A stretch of DNA of 64,000 nucleotides from Paenibacillus_AB hodogayensis (GTDB lineage: Bacteria; Bacillota; Bacilli; Paenibacillales; NBRC-103111), in assembly GCF_039536325.1 (NCBI RefSeq), contig NZ_BAAAYO010000001.1, positions 372,001-436,000 of the forward strand, written 5' to 3'. This document shows, one piece after another, positions 52,911 through 63,200 of this stretch (position 1 is its first letter; the number at the start of each line of letters is the position of its first letter). The notes beneath the pieces were generated by a model, which did no database searches, was not told the DNA's origin, and saw only the letters and a list, made by a program, of their open reading frames with translations. Both the position numbers and the translations under genes were made by a program.

Positions 52911-54602
52911 CTAGCCATTAAAAGAAGCTAACGCATAATTCAATTCCACGTCCTGCCCTTCGATAACCTTCATCCTAAACGTTTGTTCGTTCATGGGGAC
53001 CGTAATGTCGGGAGTCGCTCCGCCCTTTTGGCGTTCATCGCTATCGCCCTGAATCGTTTTGTCTCGATTGAGGGATCTGCCATCCGGGAACCGCACGACA
53101 TATCCTCCCGGCATTTTCATTTCTATAGGAGCGGAGACGACGCCGAACGAACCGTTCGTGGACGTAAAGCCGATCATTTTGACATTGGGCATTCCTTTTA
53201 AGAACAAAGGCAAGCCTTCCCCCGAGCTTGCGGTGTTATGATTAATGAGCACAGCGATTTTCCCTGGAAAGTAAACCTGCGAAGGATAAACTATTCTGGT
53301 TTCGGCACGGTTGATTTCGAAACGTCCCGTATTCCGATTGTAGTAACTGACATATTCCAAGAGCTTTTTTTCGTTCACGAAATGCCCTGCCATTTGGGCA
53401 ACAAGGTCATCTTCTCCCCCCGGATTATCCCGTAGATCGATGATGATTCCCTTTACATGCTTCTCTTGAAACTCTTTTATTTTATCTTCCAGCGCTTGCG
53501 CGGGATCGGATTGCGTTGTTCCGGGAAGGAAATATCTGATTTTAACGTATCCGTATTCCTTCTGAAGGATCTCGCCTTCCACGGGAGGATCTTCTTTCTT
53601 CAGCTTTACCTTCGTTTTCTTCAAGGTCTCGTATTGATCGTCGTAGGCTGTAAGCATCGCAGTCATAATCGCTTGATCGCCCCGATTCCGATATTCGACT
53701 TGAATTTCTTTGCCGATCGGAGCTCTTGCCAAGAACCGTCCTTGATTTTGGATCCGATCACCTTCGGTTGCCGACGGGTTCTCGCTCCAGAAAGTTTGGT
53801 CCAATGCTTTCTGAACGTCTTTCCCATCCCATGAAATGATTTCCGCTCCGAGTTTGATTCCGCTTTTGTCGGCCGGACTGCCCGCTAACAGCAAGCTAAC
53901 CAAAACTTTGCCGTTATCCAATCGAACTGCGCTAATACCGACTCCGCCACCGACCTCTTTCTTAAACGTGTTATTATCATCGTACAGATGTTCGTTCGTT
54001 ATTTTGATATGACCGTCACGGAAAGAAAAGAGATACTCCCTTAAAGTTTTATAGTAAAGGTTCGGATCTTGGTTGATTTCCGCTTGGAGGAATAGAGGCT
54101 CGTATTTATTTCTCTGTCCTTCCCAATCGATTTGTTTCCAGTCTCCGAAAGGATATTCGTTGGACAACCTTTCGTTCATCGCGATGAAAGCTTTGGAATA
54201 GCTCTGATGGCTTAAATCGCTCACCGGATTGTATCGAATTTCACCCGCAATGGATAATGCAAATAGCGTAGGCAGGGAACCAAGGACGCAAACGATAACC
54301 ATGACGATCCGAATCTTCAGGGACATCGGCTTAATGGCCGGTTTGAAGATTCTTCCAACGGTGCATACGAAAAGGATGGCCGTAGAGGAGTAAATCAGCA
54401 GAGCCAATATAGAGGTATCGCCGTTGAAGAGGCTTATAACCGCAATGATTACACCGACGCTTGGTATAAAATCAAACCACCGGTTATTTTTGAGGAGGGG
54501 CAAAACATACCGTAACAAGACGAACAAGTTTAGCGCACATAAAATCACTTCCCAGACAGTCAACCATTTCAATGAATCGAAAACATCTTGAATAAAGCTC
54601 AT
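52911..54602 (-). CDS. Membrane S41 peptidase (carboxyl-terminal processing protease)
   Basis: 563 residues. Four membrane helices fill the first ~125 residues, unusual for this family, which normally has a signal peptide or one anchor. Next come an N-terminal cap, a PDZ domain (about 220-320, GGGVGISAVRL, SPADKSGIKLGAEI) and the S41 catalytic domain. The nucleophile Ser is in NHNTASSGEGLP, with a further conserved strand IIIDLRDNPGG. Such proteases degrade or process proteins outside the membrane. It lies 80 bases downstream of the kinase gene on the same strand, so it may be co-expressed with the two-component system. Confidence 0.85.
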   Translation of the reverse strand: MSFIQDVFDSLKWLTVWEVILCALNLFVLLRYVLPLLKNNRWFDFIPSVGVIIAVISLFNGDTSILALLIYSSTAILFVCTVGRIFKPAIKPMSLKIRIVMVIVCVLGSLPTLFALSIAGEIRYNPVSDLSHQSYSKAFIAMNERLSNEYPFGDWKQIDWEGQRNKYEPLFLQAEINQDPNLYYKTLREYLFSFRDGHIKITNEHLYDDNNTFKKEVGGGVGISAVRLDNGKVLVSLLLAGSPADKSGIKLGAEIISWDGKDVQKALDQTFWSENPSATEGDRIQNQGRFLARAPIGKEIQVEYRNRGDQAIMTAMLTAYDDQYETLKKTKVKLKKEDPPVEGEILQKEYGYVKIRYFLPGTTQSDPAQALEDKIKEFQEKHVKGIIIDLRDNPGGEDDLVAQMAGHFVNEKKLLEYVSYYNRNTGRFEINRAETRIVYPSQVYFPGKIAVLINHNTASSGEGLPLFLKGMPNVKMIGFTSTNGSFGVVSAPIEMKMPGGYVVRFPDGRSLNRDKTIQGDSDERQKGGATPDITVPMNEQTFRMKVIEGQDVELNYALASFNG

Positions 54603-54682
54603 CGTTCCTATTCCTCCGATCGGTTCAATGTGTTTCGCATAGAACTTAACGGAGAAATATGAACGGAGCGTGAACTCATTTT

Positions 54683-56068
54683 TTAAAGAACGGAATTGGT
54701 GGGAGGGACAGCGGGAAGCGTCACGGTGAACGTTGTGCCGAGGCCGACCGTACTATTCACCTCTATGCTTCCGCGATGGAGAGCAACGATTTTTTGGGAG
54801 ATGGCAAGACCAAGTCCATTGCCGCTCCGGTCTTCGGCCCGCGATTTGTCCGCTTTGTAAAAGCGCTCGAAAATAGGGCTTAAATGCTCCGGCGCGATGC
54901 CGATCCCGGAATCGCTTATCGCCACGGCAATCTCATGAGGATGGGGTCGTTTGATCGCGATGAGGATTTGTCCGTCGCGGGATGTAAACTTGATGGCATT
55001 CCCGAGCAAATTCATCCAAACTTGATTGAGTTGATCCCGGTCTGCCGTTATTCTGACGCCGTTACCCGAAGCGGACTCTATGTCAACGTGAATACTTTTG
55101 GCCGACCACTGCGGCTCACACGCGACGATAACTCGCCGAATTTGCTCATCGAGGTTAAACGATTCCGTCTCGAACGGATGATGATCCGATTCGAGGGAAG
55201 TAAGCTTCAGCAGATTATCGCTGAGTCTGGACAACCTGTCACTTTCGGTAACGATAATATCCAAGTATTGGACGCGATCCTCCTCCGCAATAACCAGATT
55301 GCCATCTTTCAACGCCTTCGCGAATCCAGAGATGGAAGTTAACGGCGATTGGATTTCATGAGACACGTTCGATACGAAGTCCTGTCGCATCCGCTCCATC
55401 TGCTTGATTTCCCGAGCCATGTCGTTAATGCTCCGCGAGAGCGTTCCCAACTCGTCTCGGCGATTGATTTTCAACTGAACCTCGAAGTCGCCTTTGGCCA
55501 GCCGCTTGGTCGCGTCCGTCATCGCTTGAAGAGGCTTCACCAGGTATCGGGCAGCAACGAGAATGCACAAGCTTCCGATTGCGAGCATGAGGAACAGAAT
55601 GGTGAAAAACAAACGGATGAGCGTGATTTCGTTCTTGGAAGAGCTCTGCAAAAATAAGGCATAACGTTTTCCTTCGGATGAAAACGGTAGGCCGACAAAC
55701 GTTCCTTTATCTTCTCCTTGCGAACGGTACAGCTCACCGCTCAGCACCTTGCGAACGGCTTCCGGGCTTATCCCTTCAGTCTTCTTGCCATTGGTCGGTA
55801 CATAGGAGCTCACCCCGCCATTGCCGTCGTAAAGCTGCAAAGTATAGGAGACCATTTCGGCCATATTATCCATGAAAGCAACCAAATCCGGAGGATTCGT
55901 TTGCTCGTACACGCGTTTTATACGATCGCCGACCGCAATCATATCGTTTTTCCCCGTATCGTTTAGATCATTCTGGAATAGAGCAAGGGCGAGGAGAAGG
56001 GATGAGATCAAGCTGATGACGATAACGGCCAGAAAAGTCAGCACGTAGCGAACGTATAACGTTTTCAT
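54683..56068 (-). CDS. Sensor histidine kinase
   Basis: About 461 residues. Two membrane helices (YVLTFLAVIVISLISSLLLA near residue 8-30 and FFTILFLMLAIGSLCILVAA near 153-172) bracket an extracellular domain of about 120 residues; HAMP follows. The phospho-accepting His is in VSHEIQSPLTSISG, the N-box in NLLGNAIKFTS, and the G-boxes in DSGIGIAPEH and GNGLGLAISQKIV. The ATG at 56068 overlaps the regulator's stop codon by one base. It probably senses an envelope condition and controls the S41 protease downstream. Confidence 0.88.
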   Translation of the reverse strand: MKTLYVRYVLTFLAVIVISLISSLLLALALFQNDLNDTGKNDMIAVGDRIKRVYEQTNPPDLVAFMDNMAEMVSYTLQLYDGNGGVSSYVPTNGKKTEGISPEAVRKVLSGELYRSQGEDKGTFVGLPFSSEGKRYALFLQSSSKNEITLIRLFFTILFLMLAIGSLCILVAARYLVKPLQAMTDATKRLAKGDFEVQLKINRRDELGTLSRSINDMAREIKQMERMRQDFVSNVSHEIQSPLTSISGFAKALKDGNLVIAEEDRVQYLDIIVTESDRLSRLSDNLLKLTSLESDHHPFETESFNLDEQIRRVIVACEPQWSAKSIHVDIESASGNGVRITADRDQLNQVWMNLLGNAIKFTSRDGQILIAIKRPHPHEIAVAISDSGIGIAPEHLSPIFERFYKADKSRAEDRSGNGLGLAISQKIVALHRGSIEVNSTVGLGTTFTVTLPAVPPTNSVL

Positions 56069-56745
56069 CAAGGATTCACCGCCAGACGATAGCCGACGCT
56101 TCGTGCCGTTTCAATTCGAAAATGGCGGTCATCCCCAGCAAAGCGTTCCCGCAGCCTCTTGATATGTACGTCGACGGTCCTGTCGTCGCCTTCATAATCC
56201 ATGCCCCAAATCTGCGTGATCAGCTGTTCTCTCGTAAAAATCTGCCCCGGGTGGCTGGCAAGCATGAACAGCAGTTCGAATTCTTTCAGAGGCAAAGCCA
56301 ATTCCTCTTCTCCCCGCATGACCTTATACGTTTTCCGGTTCAGCACGATGTTGCCCAACGGGATGACCTGGGACGAGGCAATACGGTATCGCCTCAGTAA
56401 CGCTTTCACCCTCATCACAAGCTCGACCGGATCGAACGGCTTCGTCATATAATCGTCGGTTCCGAGCTGGAAGCCTTTTATCTTTTGACCTGATTCGCCC
56501 TTGGCCGTTACCATCAGGAGCGGAATGTCGGGGTCGCTTTTCCGAATCTCATTGCACAAATCCCATCCGTCCATCTGCGGCATCATAATGTCAAGGATAA
56601 CCAGATCGATTCCCGAACCTTTGACGATGGCATGCGCATCGATGCCGTTGTCCGCCTCGGTCAGATCGAACCCTTCCTTCTTCAAGTAAAGGCGCATCAG
56701 GGCGCGAATGTGCGGATCGTCGTCCACGATAAGAATTTTGACCAT
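56068..56745 (-). CDS. OmpR family response regulator
   Basis: About 225 residues. Receiver domain with acidic pocket ILIVDDDPHIR, phospho-acceptor Asp in LVILDIMMPQMDG and the Lys in TKPFDPVELV; then a winged helix ending RLRERFAGDD and ARSVGYRLAVNP. The ATG at 56745 sits 9 bases after GGAGG; an ATG at 56751 is too close and the frame extending to 56838 has no site. It is the first gene of the operon with kinase and protease. Confidence 0.9.
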   Translation of the reverse strand: MVKILIVDDDPHIRALMRLYLKKEGFDLTEADNGIDAHAIVKGSGIDLVILDIMMPQMDGWDLCNEIRKSDPDIPLLMVTAKGESGQKIKGFQLGTDDYMTKPFDPVELVMRVKALLRRYRIASSQVIPLGNIVLNRKTYKVMRGEEELALPLKEFELLFMLASHPGQIFTREQLITQIWGMDYEGDDRTVDVHIKRLRERFAGDDRHFRIETARSVGYRLAVNP

Positions 56746-57235
56746 ATTCATAATCCTCCAATAGGAAGCTATATAAGCTGAACGAAAGAACTTCATGGAA
56801 AGGCGGAGTGAAATGGAGAAAAGGGATGAGCCTTGCAAGCGAGTTTTGGCTTTGAACTCCTGCCGCTACAAGGTTTATTCCATAAAAAGGAGTTCAAAAC
56901 AACATGTTTGAAGCGGCAAGGCAATTCTTTTCGGAATGCAACGGACTTCAATCATTCGTTCAACTTATATATAACCTAACTGGGTCATCTCGCGAAACGG
57001 AAAATCAAAGAATATTAACAGACATTACTATGATATCAATAATTGTGTCAAGGCTTGCTTCGAAACCCCATTTTGAAACCAGCGACAACGATATCTATCT
57101 TCCGAGCCAAATCTGATAATCGATGCCCATCATCCGCCGGATACCCAGTATGAAACGGCAAAGCCGCTTCTCCTCCCCGTCTAGGGAAGAGAAGCGGCTC
57201 TGTGCTGCCAACGCCAGTGGTACAATTGAACCGGC
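56746..57235. other. Gap between the two-component operon and the edge Rhs gene
   Basis: About 490 bases with no gene I can support; a 70-codon plus-strand frame (56904-57116) shows no coding character or ribosome-binding site. TTTGAACTCCT (56851-56861) and AGGAGTTCAAA (56888-56898) form a perfect 11-base inverted repeat about 100 bases upstream of the regulator's start and may be an operator. A terminator for the Rhs gene is at 57162-57199. The Rhs gene has no small gene after it, so no immunity gene is present in the usual place. Confidence 0.6.
57162..57199 (-). terminator. Intrinsic terminator after the edge Rhs gene
   Basis: AGCCGCTTCTC and GAGAAGCGGCT form a perfect 11-base stem, followed on the minus strand by TTTGCCGTTT. 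It lies about 40 bases past the Rhs stop at 57236. Confidence 0.75.
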
Positions 57236-60200
57236 TTACCACTTATAAGACTTGCAGCCCTTGGCCTTCAAGGCCAGCTCGGTGGTACTCGGCTTGAAGA
57301 GATCGAGGATATTCTTGCCAAGATTCTCCTCTTTTCCTTTCACCGACGCCTTCTCCAGCGGGCTGAACAGATCTGTCTTGAACGGCCCCATCTCCAATTT
57401 ACCGATAGGGTCAACGTCCAGGCAACCGCCTTCCCATTGATCCTTCAGCTTGACTCCGAGCGTTAGGGCCAGCGCTCCTTTTGTAATTTTGGCGGTTGCT
57501 TCGACCGACAAACCATCCGCGGTCAAGCCCTCGAACGGTGCGATATCCAGGCCGCCCCCTACACCAAAGCCCGCCTCCAGGCAGGAGGAAAAGCCTTCTT
57601 TGTTAATGCAGACGCGCCCGCCTCCGCCTATTCCGTCATAAGCGGTTGCCCCGATACACATCGTCCCGCACGGATCGCGGTACTGCACCGGATTATTGTT
57701 GACATAGGCATACAGATTCGCCTGACCGCTCTCGAACAGAATCGGATCGCGCGCCGTCCACCTGCCCGACAGTGTATCCAGATCGCGCGCGCCGAACCTC
57801 ACCAGTCCCGTTCCCCGGTCCTCCAGTCCGCCCGCATACCCGATCGGCAGCGCAAATCCCGGATTCGAATCCGACAGCACGCCTCCGTAGCTGTCATACT
57901 TTAGCTGCTTGATGACCTTCCCCTGACCGTCCAGCACCTGCTGCGGCGTCCCCACGCCGTCTGTGATCACATAATAACGGACATTGTTTCGCTCCAGCCC
58001 GATCAGCAGACCGTCATAGTCGTACAAGTAATTCGTCAGCTCCCCGTTTTCGTTCACCGTGCTCGTCACCAGCTGCAGCGATGTCGGGTCTCCGTACAAA
58101 TACTGGATAAAACGCCCGGCTCCGTCCTCGCGGTACGTTTGTCTTCCCAGCGCGTCGTACGCATACCTGTAAGTGGCTCCGGACACGGTAGCCGTCAGCA
58201 GCTCCCCTCGCACTCCATACTTGAACGTATCCGCGCCGCGCTGACGAAGATAGCCGTCTTCATCGAAGCTGTACGCCGTTCCGCCTACAGCCGTCAGTAC
58301 ATCATGCGGTCCGTAGCTGCTCGTCATCCGCTCCGACCCCGTTACCTCCCGGGCAATCCGGTTTTTGTTCGCATCGTATTCATACGCTTCCGTCGTCACG
58401 CCTCCCGGACCGCTGCGCTGCGCATTCGTCAGCTGCCCGTCAAGATCGAAGGTATACACGGTCGTCTCCGTTCCTTCCGGCGTCGTCACCGTCAAGCTCG
58501 CGACGCTGCCGCTCAGGTCGTATTCAGGCCGGGTGCGGTATACTTCACGCCCGCCCAGCGTATAGACCCGCTCCTTCTGACGGCCCAGCTCGTCGTAGGT
58601 CTGCGTCACCTGCAGCTTGCCGTCATTCATCCCCGCTACGCTTCCGTTCGGGCCGCTGCGGTCGAACGTGAACGGTCCGTACTTGACTAGCCGGTTGGCG
58701 GCATCCCTGCCCAGATCGGTCGTCACGTAAGCGGTCTGCGACACGCCATAGACCATTCTTGTGACAGAAGTCTGGATTCTTGTCAGATTGGCCAATATGT
58801 CGTATGAATAATCATAAACACCTTTGGCCTTGCCCGTGATCGTCTGCTTGCTCACCTGATCGCCGACATAGGAATATTCGTTGATTTGCGGCAGCGATCC
58901 GGGGGTCAGACCGACGCTTTCCAGCTTCTTCGCCCGGTCCGTATGATCGGCATATTCGAACGTGCGGCGGATATCCGCATCGTTCATGCCGGTGATCCGC
59001 TTGCCGCCCGCCGCATCGTAAACATAGTCGATCTGACGGCCGCTGCGCAGCGTCGACCGCTCCAATATGCCTCCGGCTCCATGCTCCAGACTGATCCAGT
59101 CGGGCACCTCTGCGGACGCAAATCCCGCAAACTGGCCCAGCTCATTGTAGCTTTGCCGGTAAGACGTTCCGTCCGGCATAGTCAGACCGGTCAGTTGCCC
59201 CAGCTCGTCAAACGAACTGCCGTACACTTTGCCGCCCGACGTTGTGGAGGAGATCAACCGGTCGGCTTCGTCATAAGCGAACGACCTTGTCCGGCCGGCT
59301 GCATCCGTCAAAGCCGTGAGCCGATTCCGCTCGTCATACGTGTACTTGGCCAGCTGCTCTCCGCGCGTTGCCTGGGAGAGCCGTCCCTTCCCGTCGTACG
59401 AATACACAAGTGGAACAAGCTGCTGTCCCGGCCATTCCACCTGGACAACCCGGCCGGCTTCGTCGTAAGAGAACACCTGCTTCAACCCGTCAGGCCCCGT
59501 CTCGGTCAATCGCCGAGTCGCCGCTTCGTACTTCACCTCGGTTACGGACGTCCCCGTTTTGTAAATATGAGTCAACGATTTCAAGCTCCCGTCTTCATGC
59601 ATCTCCACAGCGCGCGTTTCGTTAAAGGTCGCCTTCTTTCCGTCAGGCTGTGTCAGCGTCGACTCCTTCATGACCGGCACATCCATATCCCAGCGCGGAT
59701 CGCCTGTCATCGTCTTCGTCATGACGCTTCCGTCCGGAAGCTCGATCCGCTCGCTGCCCGGCCGCACCGTGGCCACCAGACGCACACCGTCCGGGTCGGT
59801 GGTCGTGCGCTGCACGCCGCCTTCGATTCGTTTCGTCTCATATACAGTCGAGCGGCCCGCCGCATCGGTGAAGGTGACTGTCGTCCCATCGGCCGTATCT
59901 GTGTGGCTCAGCGTCTGCACGCCTCCGGCCCCGTTCTCGGCACGGATCAGCAATCCGTCCTCGTCGTAAGCGTAGCGGCTGGTCTGCTCCAGCGGATTGA
60001 CGAAGGTTTGCAGCAGTCCCCCGGCATCATATGTCATCCGGTACGTTTCGCCAGCCGGACTTGTGACCGCAACCAGACGGCCCTGTTCATCCGTCGTCAG
60101 TTGAGTCCGCTGGCCGCCGGCCCCGACAATCGCCACCGGCTTGCCGGCACCATCCCGCTCGATCTTTATAAAGTTTTCGCTCCGGTCAGTAATCCGCACC

Positions 60201-63200
60201 AGACGGCCTTCCTCGTCATAATCCAGCTTGGTCAATACAGCCTCTGTCAAGGCGTCCGTTGTCTGGAGATGCGTTCCGTCCTCACCTTTGAACCGGTAAA
60301 CAACCTGGCCGCCTTCGTCGGGAGTCGCAATCAGGCTCTGAGATTCGCTCACCAGAAAATAGCGGACTTGATAACGATCATTCATTGTTGCAACAATATG
60401 TCCGCCGTCAGCGGTAACGGCTGTCAAGTCAAAATTCTGCGTCGCCTGTTCCAAGACCCACGACGGACTCTCCAGCTTCTCCAATAGTCCGTCCTGTTCA
60501 ACACGGTAAACATTCCCGCCTCCGGTTCTGAAATAGACCCGGTCCCGCGCGTCCAGAAAAAATTTGCTAAATCCGCTTGACATCGTATTGTTAACGAAAT
60601 AAAACTCGGCTTCCGTCGCTTTCATACCGTGAGCGGCTGGCCTGCTGCCAGGCTCATCGAGCAGCACACCCACCACCCGTGACAAGGTGCCGTCGGGACT
60701 TAGCTTGCGCACCCTTGTGAATGTGCGGTAGTCGTACCACAGCGTACCACCAGTCGTATCGGACATATACAGAGAGCCGTCGCTTCCCATCCGGATCTGC
60801 TCCACTGCGCCGACTCCCGCCTTGTCGCCGGGACCGCTATCCTTGCCTTTGGCCATATGATCTCCAAGCGTTTGGAGGATGCCGTCCGGACCGATTTTGT
60901 ACAGGGTGGTCCGATACGGAACCAGATTGCGGTCACCCGGACGAATCGGGTAAGACGTGAAGTAGACAGAGCCGTCCGTACTTGCCGCCAGCTCGAAGAT
61001 GTTTGCCAGTGCTACGTTTTTGGCCTCCGCTCCATCCGGCAGAGGGGTCGTAGGGCCCCCTCTGCCCGTGCCTGCAATAACCTCCCAGTTGGTCTGCCCC
61101 TTCGTTTTGCGAAGCAGCTGGTATTTGCCGGAATCGTAGCTATAGATCGTCCCCTGGGCGTCAACCGCGATTACGCTCCCGTTGGATACCGGAACATCCG
61201 CCACCTTGACTACTCTTCCTCTCGGATCGAGTCCCGCAATCACTCTGCTCTGCTTGGTGAAGTTGACGGCAGAATAGTAGATCCACCCGTCCATGCCTGT
61301 TGTCATCGTACCGTAGTCGATGGTATACCCTTCAAGCGAGAAGCCTCCGCCCATCTTGCCGGTGAAGTCCACTTCGCCCCGCAACGACATGGTTTTAGTC
61401 TGCGTCGTGCCGTCTCCCAGCAGCAGTCTCTTCGTGCCGTCATAGTAAACATGATGCGGGTCAAGGCTCCACCCTGCAACGCCGGCGGCTGCGTATGGGT
61501 TTCGGGGGCTCTCCAAAGCTCCGCTCCAAACTTGGCCCAAACTAATCTCAGATGTGTTTCGACTCGCTGTGAGAACGGAGGATGGAGCCGCCGAAATACG
61601 GCCGAAGCTGCGCTCGAATTCAGCGGTTGACGGATAATACTGGATCTTATACACATAATCGACTTGGACCGTGTATGGATAGGAGCCCGTCAGCTCGCGG
61701 TCATAAGCATCCTTCCCGTCCCACTCGAACGTGTACGTCTTGTTCGGGGCCGGGGCGAAGCTTGCCCGGTGCAGCTTGCCTCCGATCTGGATGCTCACGT
61801 TCATCCTCAGCAGCGAAGCCGGCAGCGGTCTGCCGTCGCTCACCGGAATCTCCAGCGTCGACTTCGCCTTGTAGCCTTCCTCCCGCTCGCTCATGTAATT
61901 CAGCATATACGGCGTTCCTGCGATCGGGATCTGCTGCCCCAGCGTCTGGTTCTGGCAGCCGATGATCGAGCCCTTCTTCTTGCACGGATCGTTTTCCTTC
62001 TTCCGCTTCTCCCTCGGCTCCCGATCCGGCGGCGATTCGGCGTCTCCCGGAGGTCCGTACGGCCAGTTGTGGTCATACGGCGTGAAGTGCGTGATTGGCA
62101 CCCGCCACAGCGTCTTCCCCGGCTCATACAGCTCCGCCAGCTTCCGCTGCTCCTCCTCCGTAACACCCAGCTTCGCCAGCTGCTCCGCGCTGTCCGCCGC
62201 TCCGTCTCCGTCCGCATCGATCCCGGCCAGGCCGTTCGTCTCCGAGACGATCCCGATCACCTTGCCGTTCGGCGACGCGATCCATCGCCCTTTCTCCCGG
62301 TCATAGTACGCATTCGGTACCGTTTCCCCAACCGGGAAGCCGATGAAGTTATCCAGGTAATGGTACACCTCCCGGTCGAAGATTACCTCCGTCGCTCCCG
62401 CCTGCACTGCTTCGTCCGCCGATAGCTCCACCGCATACGTATACGCCACATACGGCGGCAGCTCGCCCGGCATCGCCTTCGGTCCCTTCGGCCCTGCCGT
62501 ATACTCCGTCGAGCGGAAGCTGATGCTCGGCAGCGGCTGCTCCGTCCCGTCCGGCAGCTTCATCGTCGCCGTCGTCCCCGCCGGGAACAGCACTGTCGAC
62601 TGGCGGCTTCCGTCCTCATCCGTTACCGGCGTACCCCGCGCTGCCTGGATTTCCGTGCTGTTCTCCAGCTGCACCTGCGTCACCTTGCTGTCGTACGCCG
62701 TCAGCACCACATCCTCCAGATGCTCGTAATCCCCCGGCGTCGCCTGCTTTTTCCGCTGCACGGTCATATACCCGTCCTTCTCATATTGCAGCGTCCAAAT
62801 CCCGTCTCCGTTCACCGCAAGGTCGAACATCCCGTCCGCCCGGCTCAGCGTCTGACCCCACTCCGGATGATCCAGCACCGTGATGCGCGCGCCGCCTATC
62901 GGCGCCTGGGCAGTGTCCAGCACGCGCCCTCTCAGCACGCCTGCACGCTCCGCTTCGATCGCGCCCGGCTGCACGCCCGTCTGGATCGGATTCGCTCCCG
63001 TGTACAGGAAGTCCGTCATCGCCTGGAAGCTCGCTTGGCCCGAGGCCGGCAGCTCCGTCGCTACGCTGCCCGGATCGGGCGGCAGATTGCCTCCGCCACC
63101 GCCGGTCGGCGTCGCTTGCACCGCGCCGGACTTCGTTGACTCGTTGCCGCTCTCGTCATAGGCCGCTACGGCCAGCTCATAGGCTATGCCATTGGACAGG

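Noticed and set aside
56904..57116. A 70-codon plus-strand frame between the two-component operon and the edge Rhs gene
   Set aside because: No coding character or family match, and the region holds an inverted repeat and a terminator instead.
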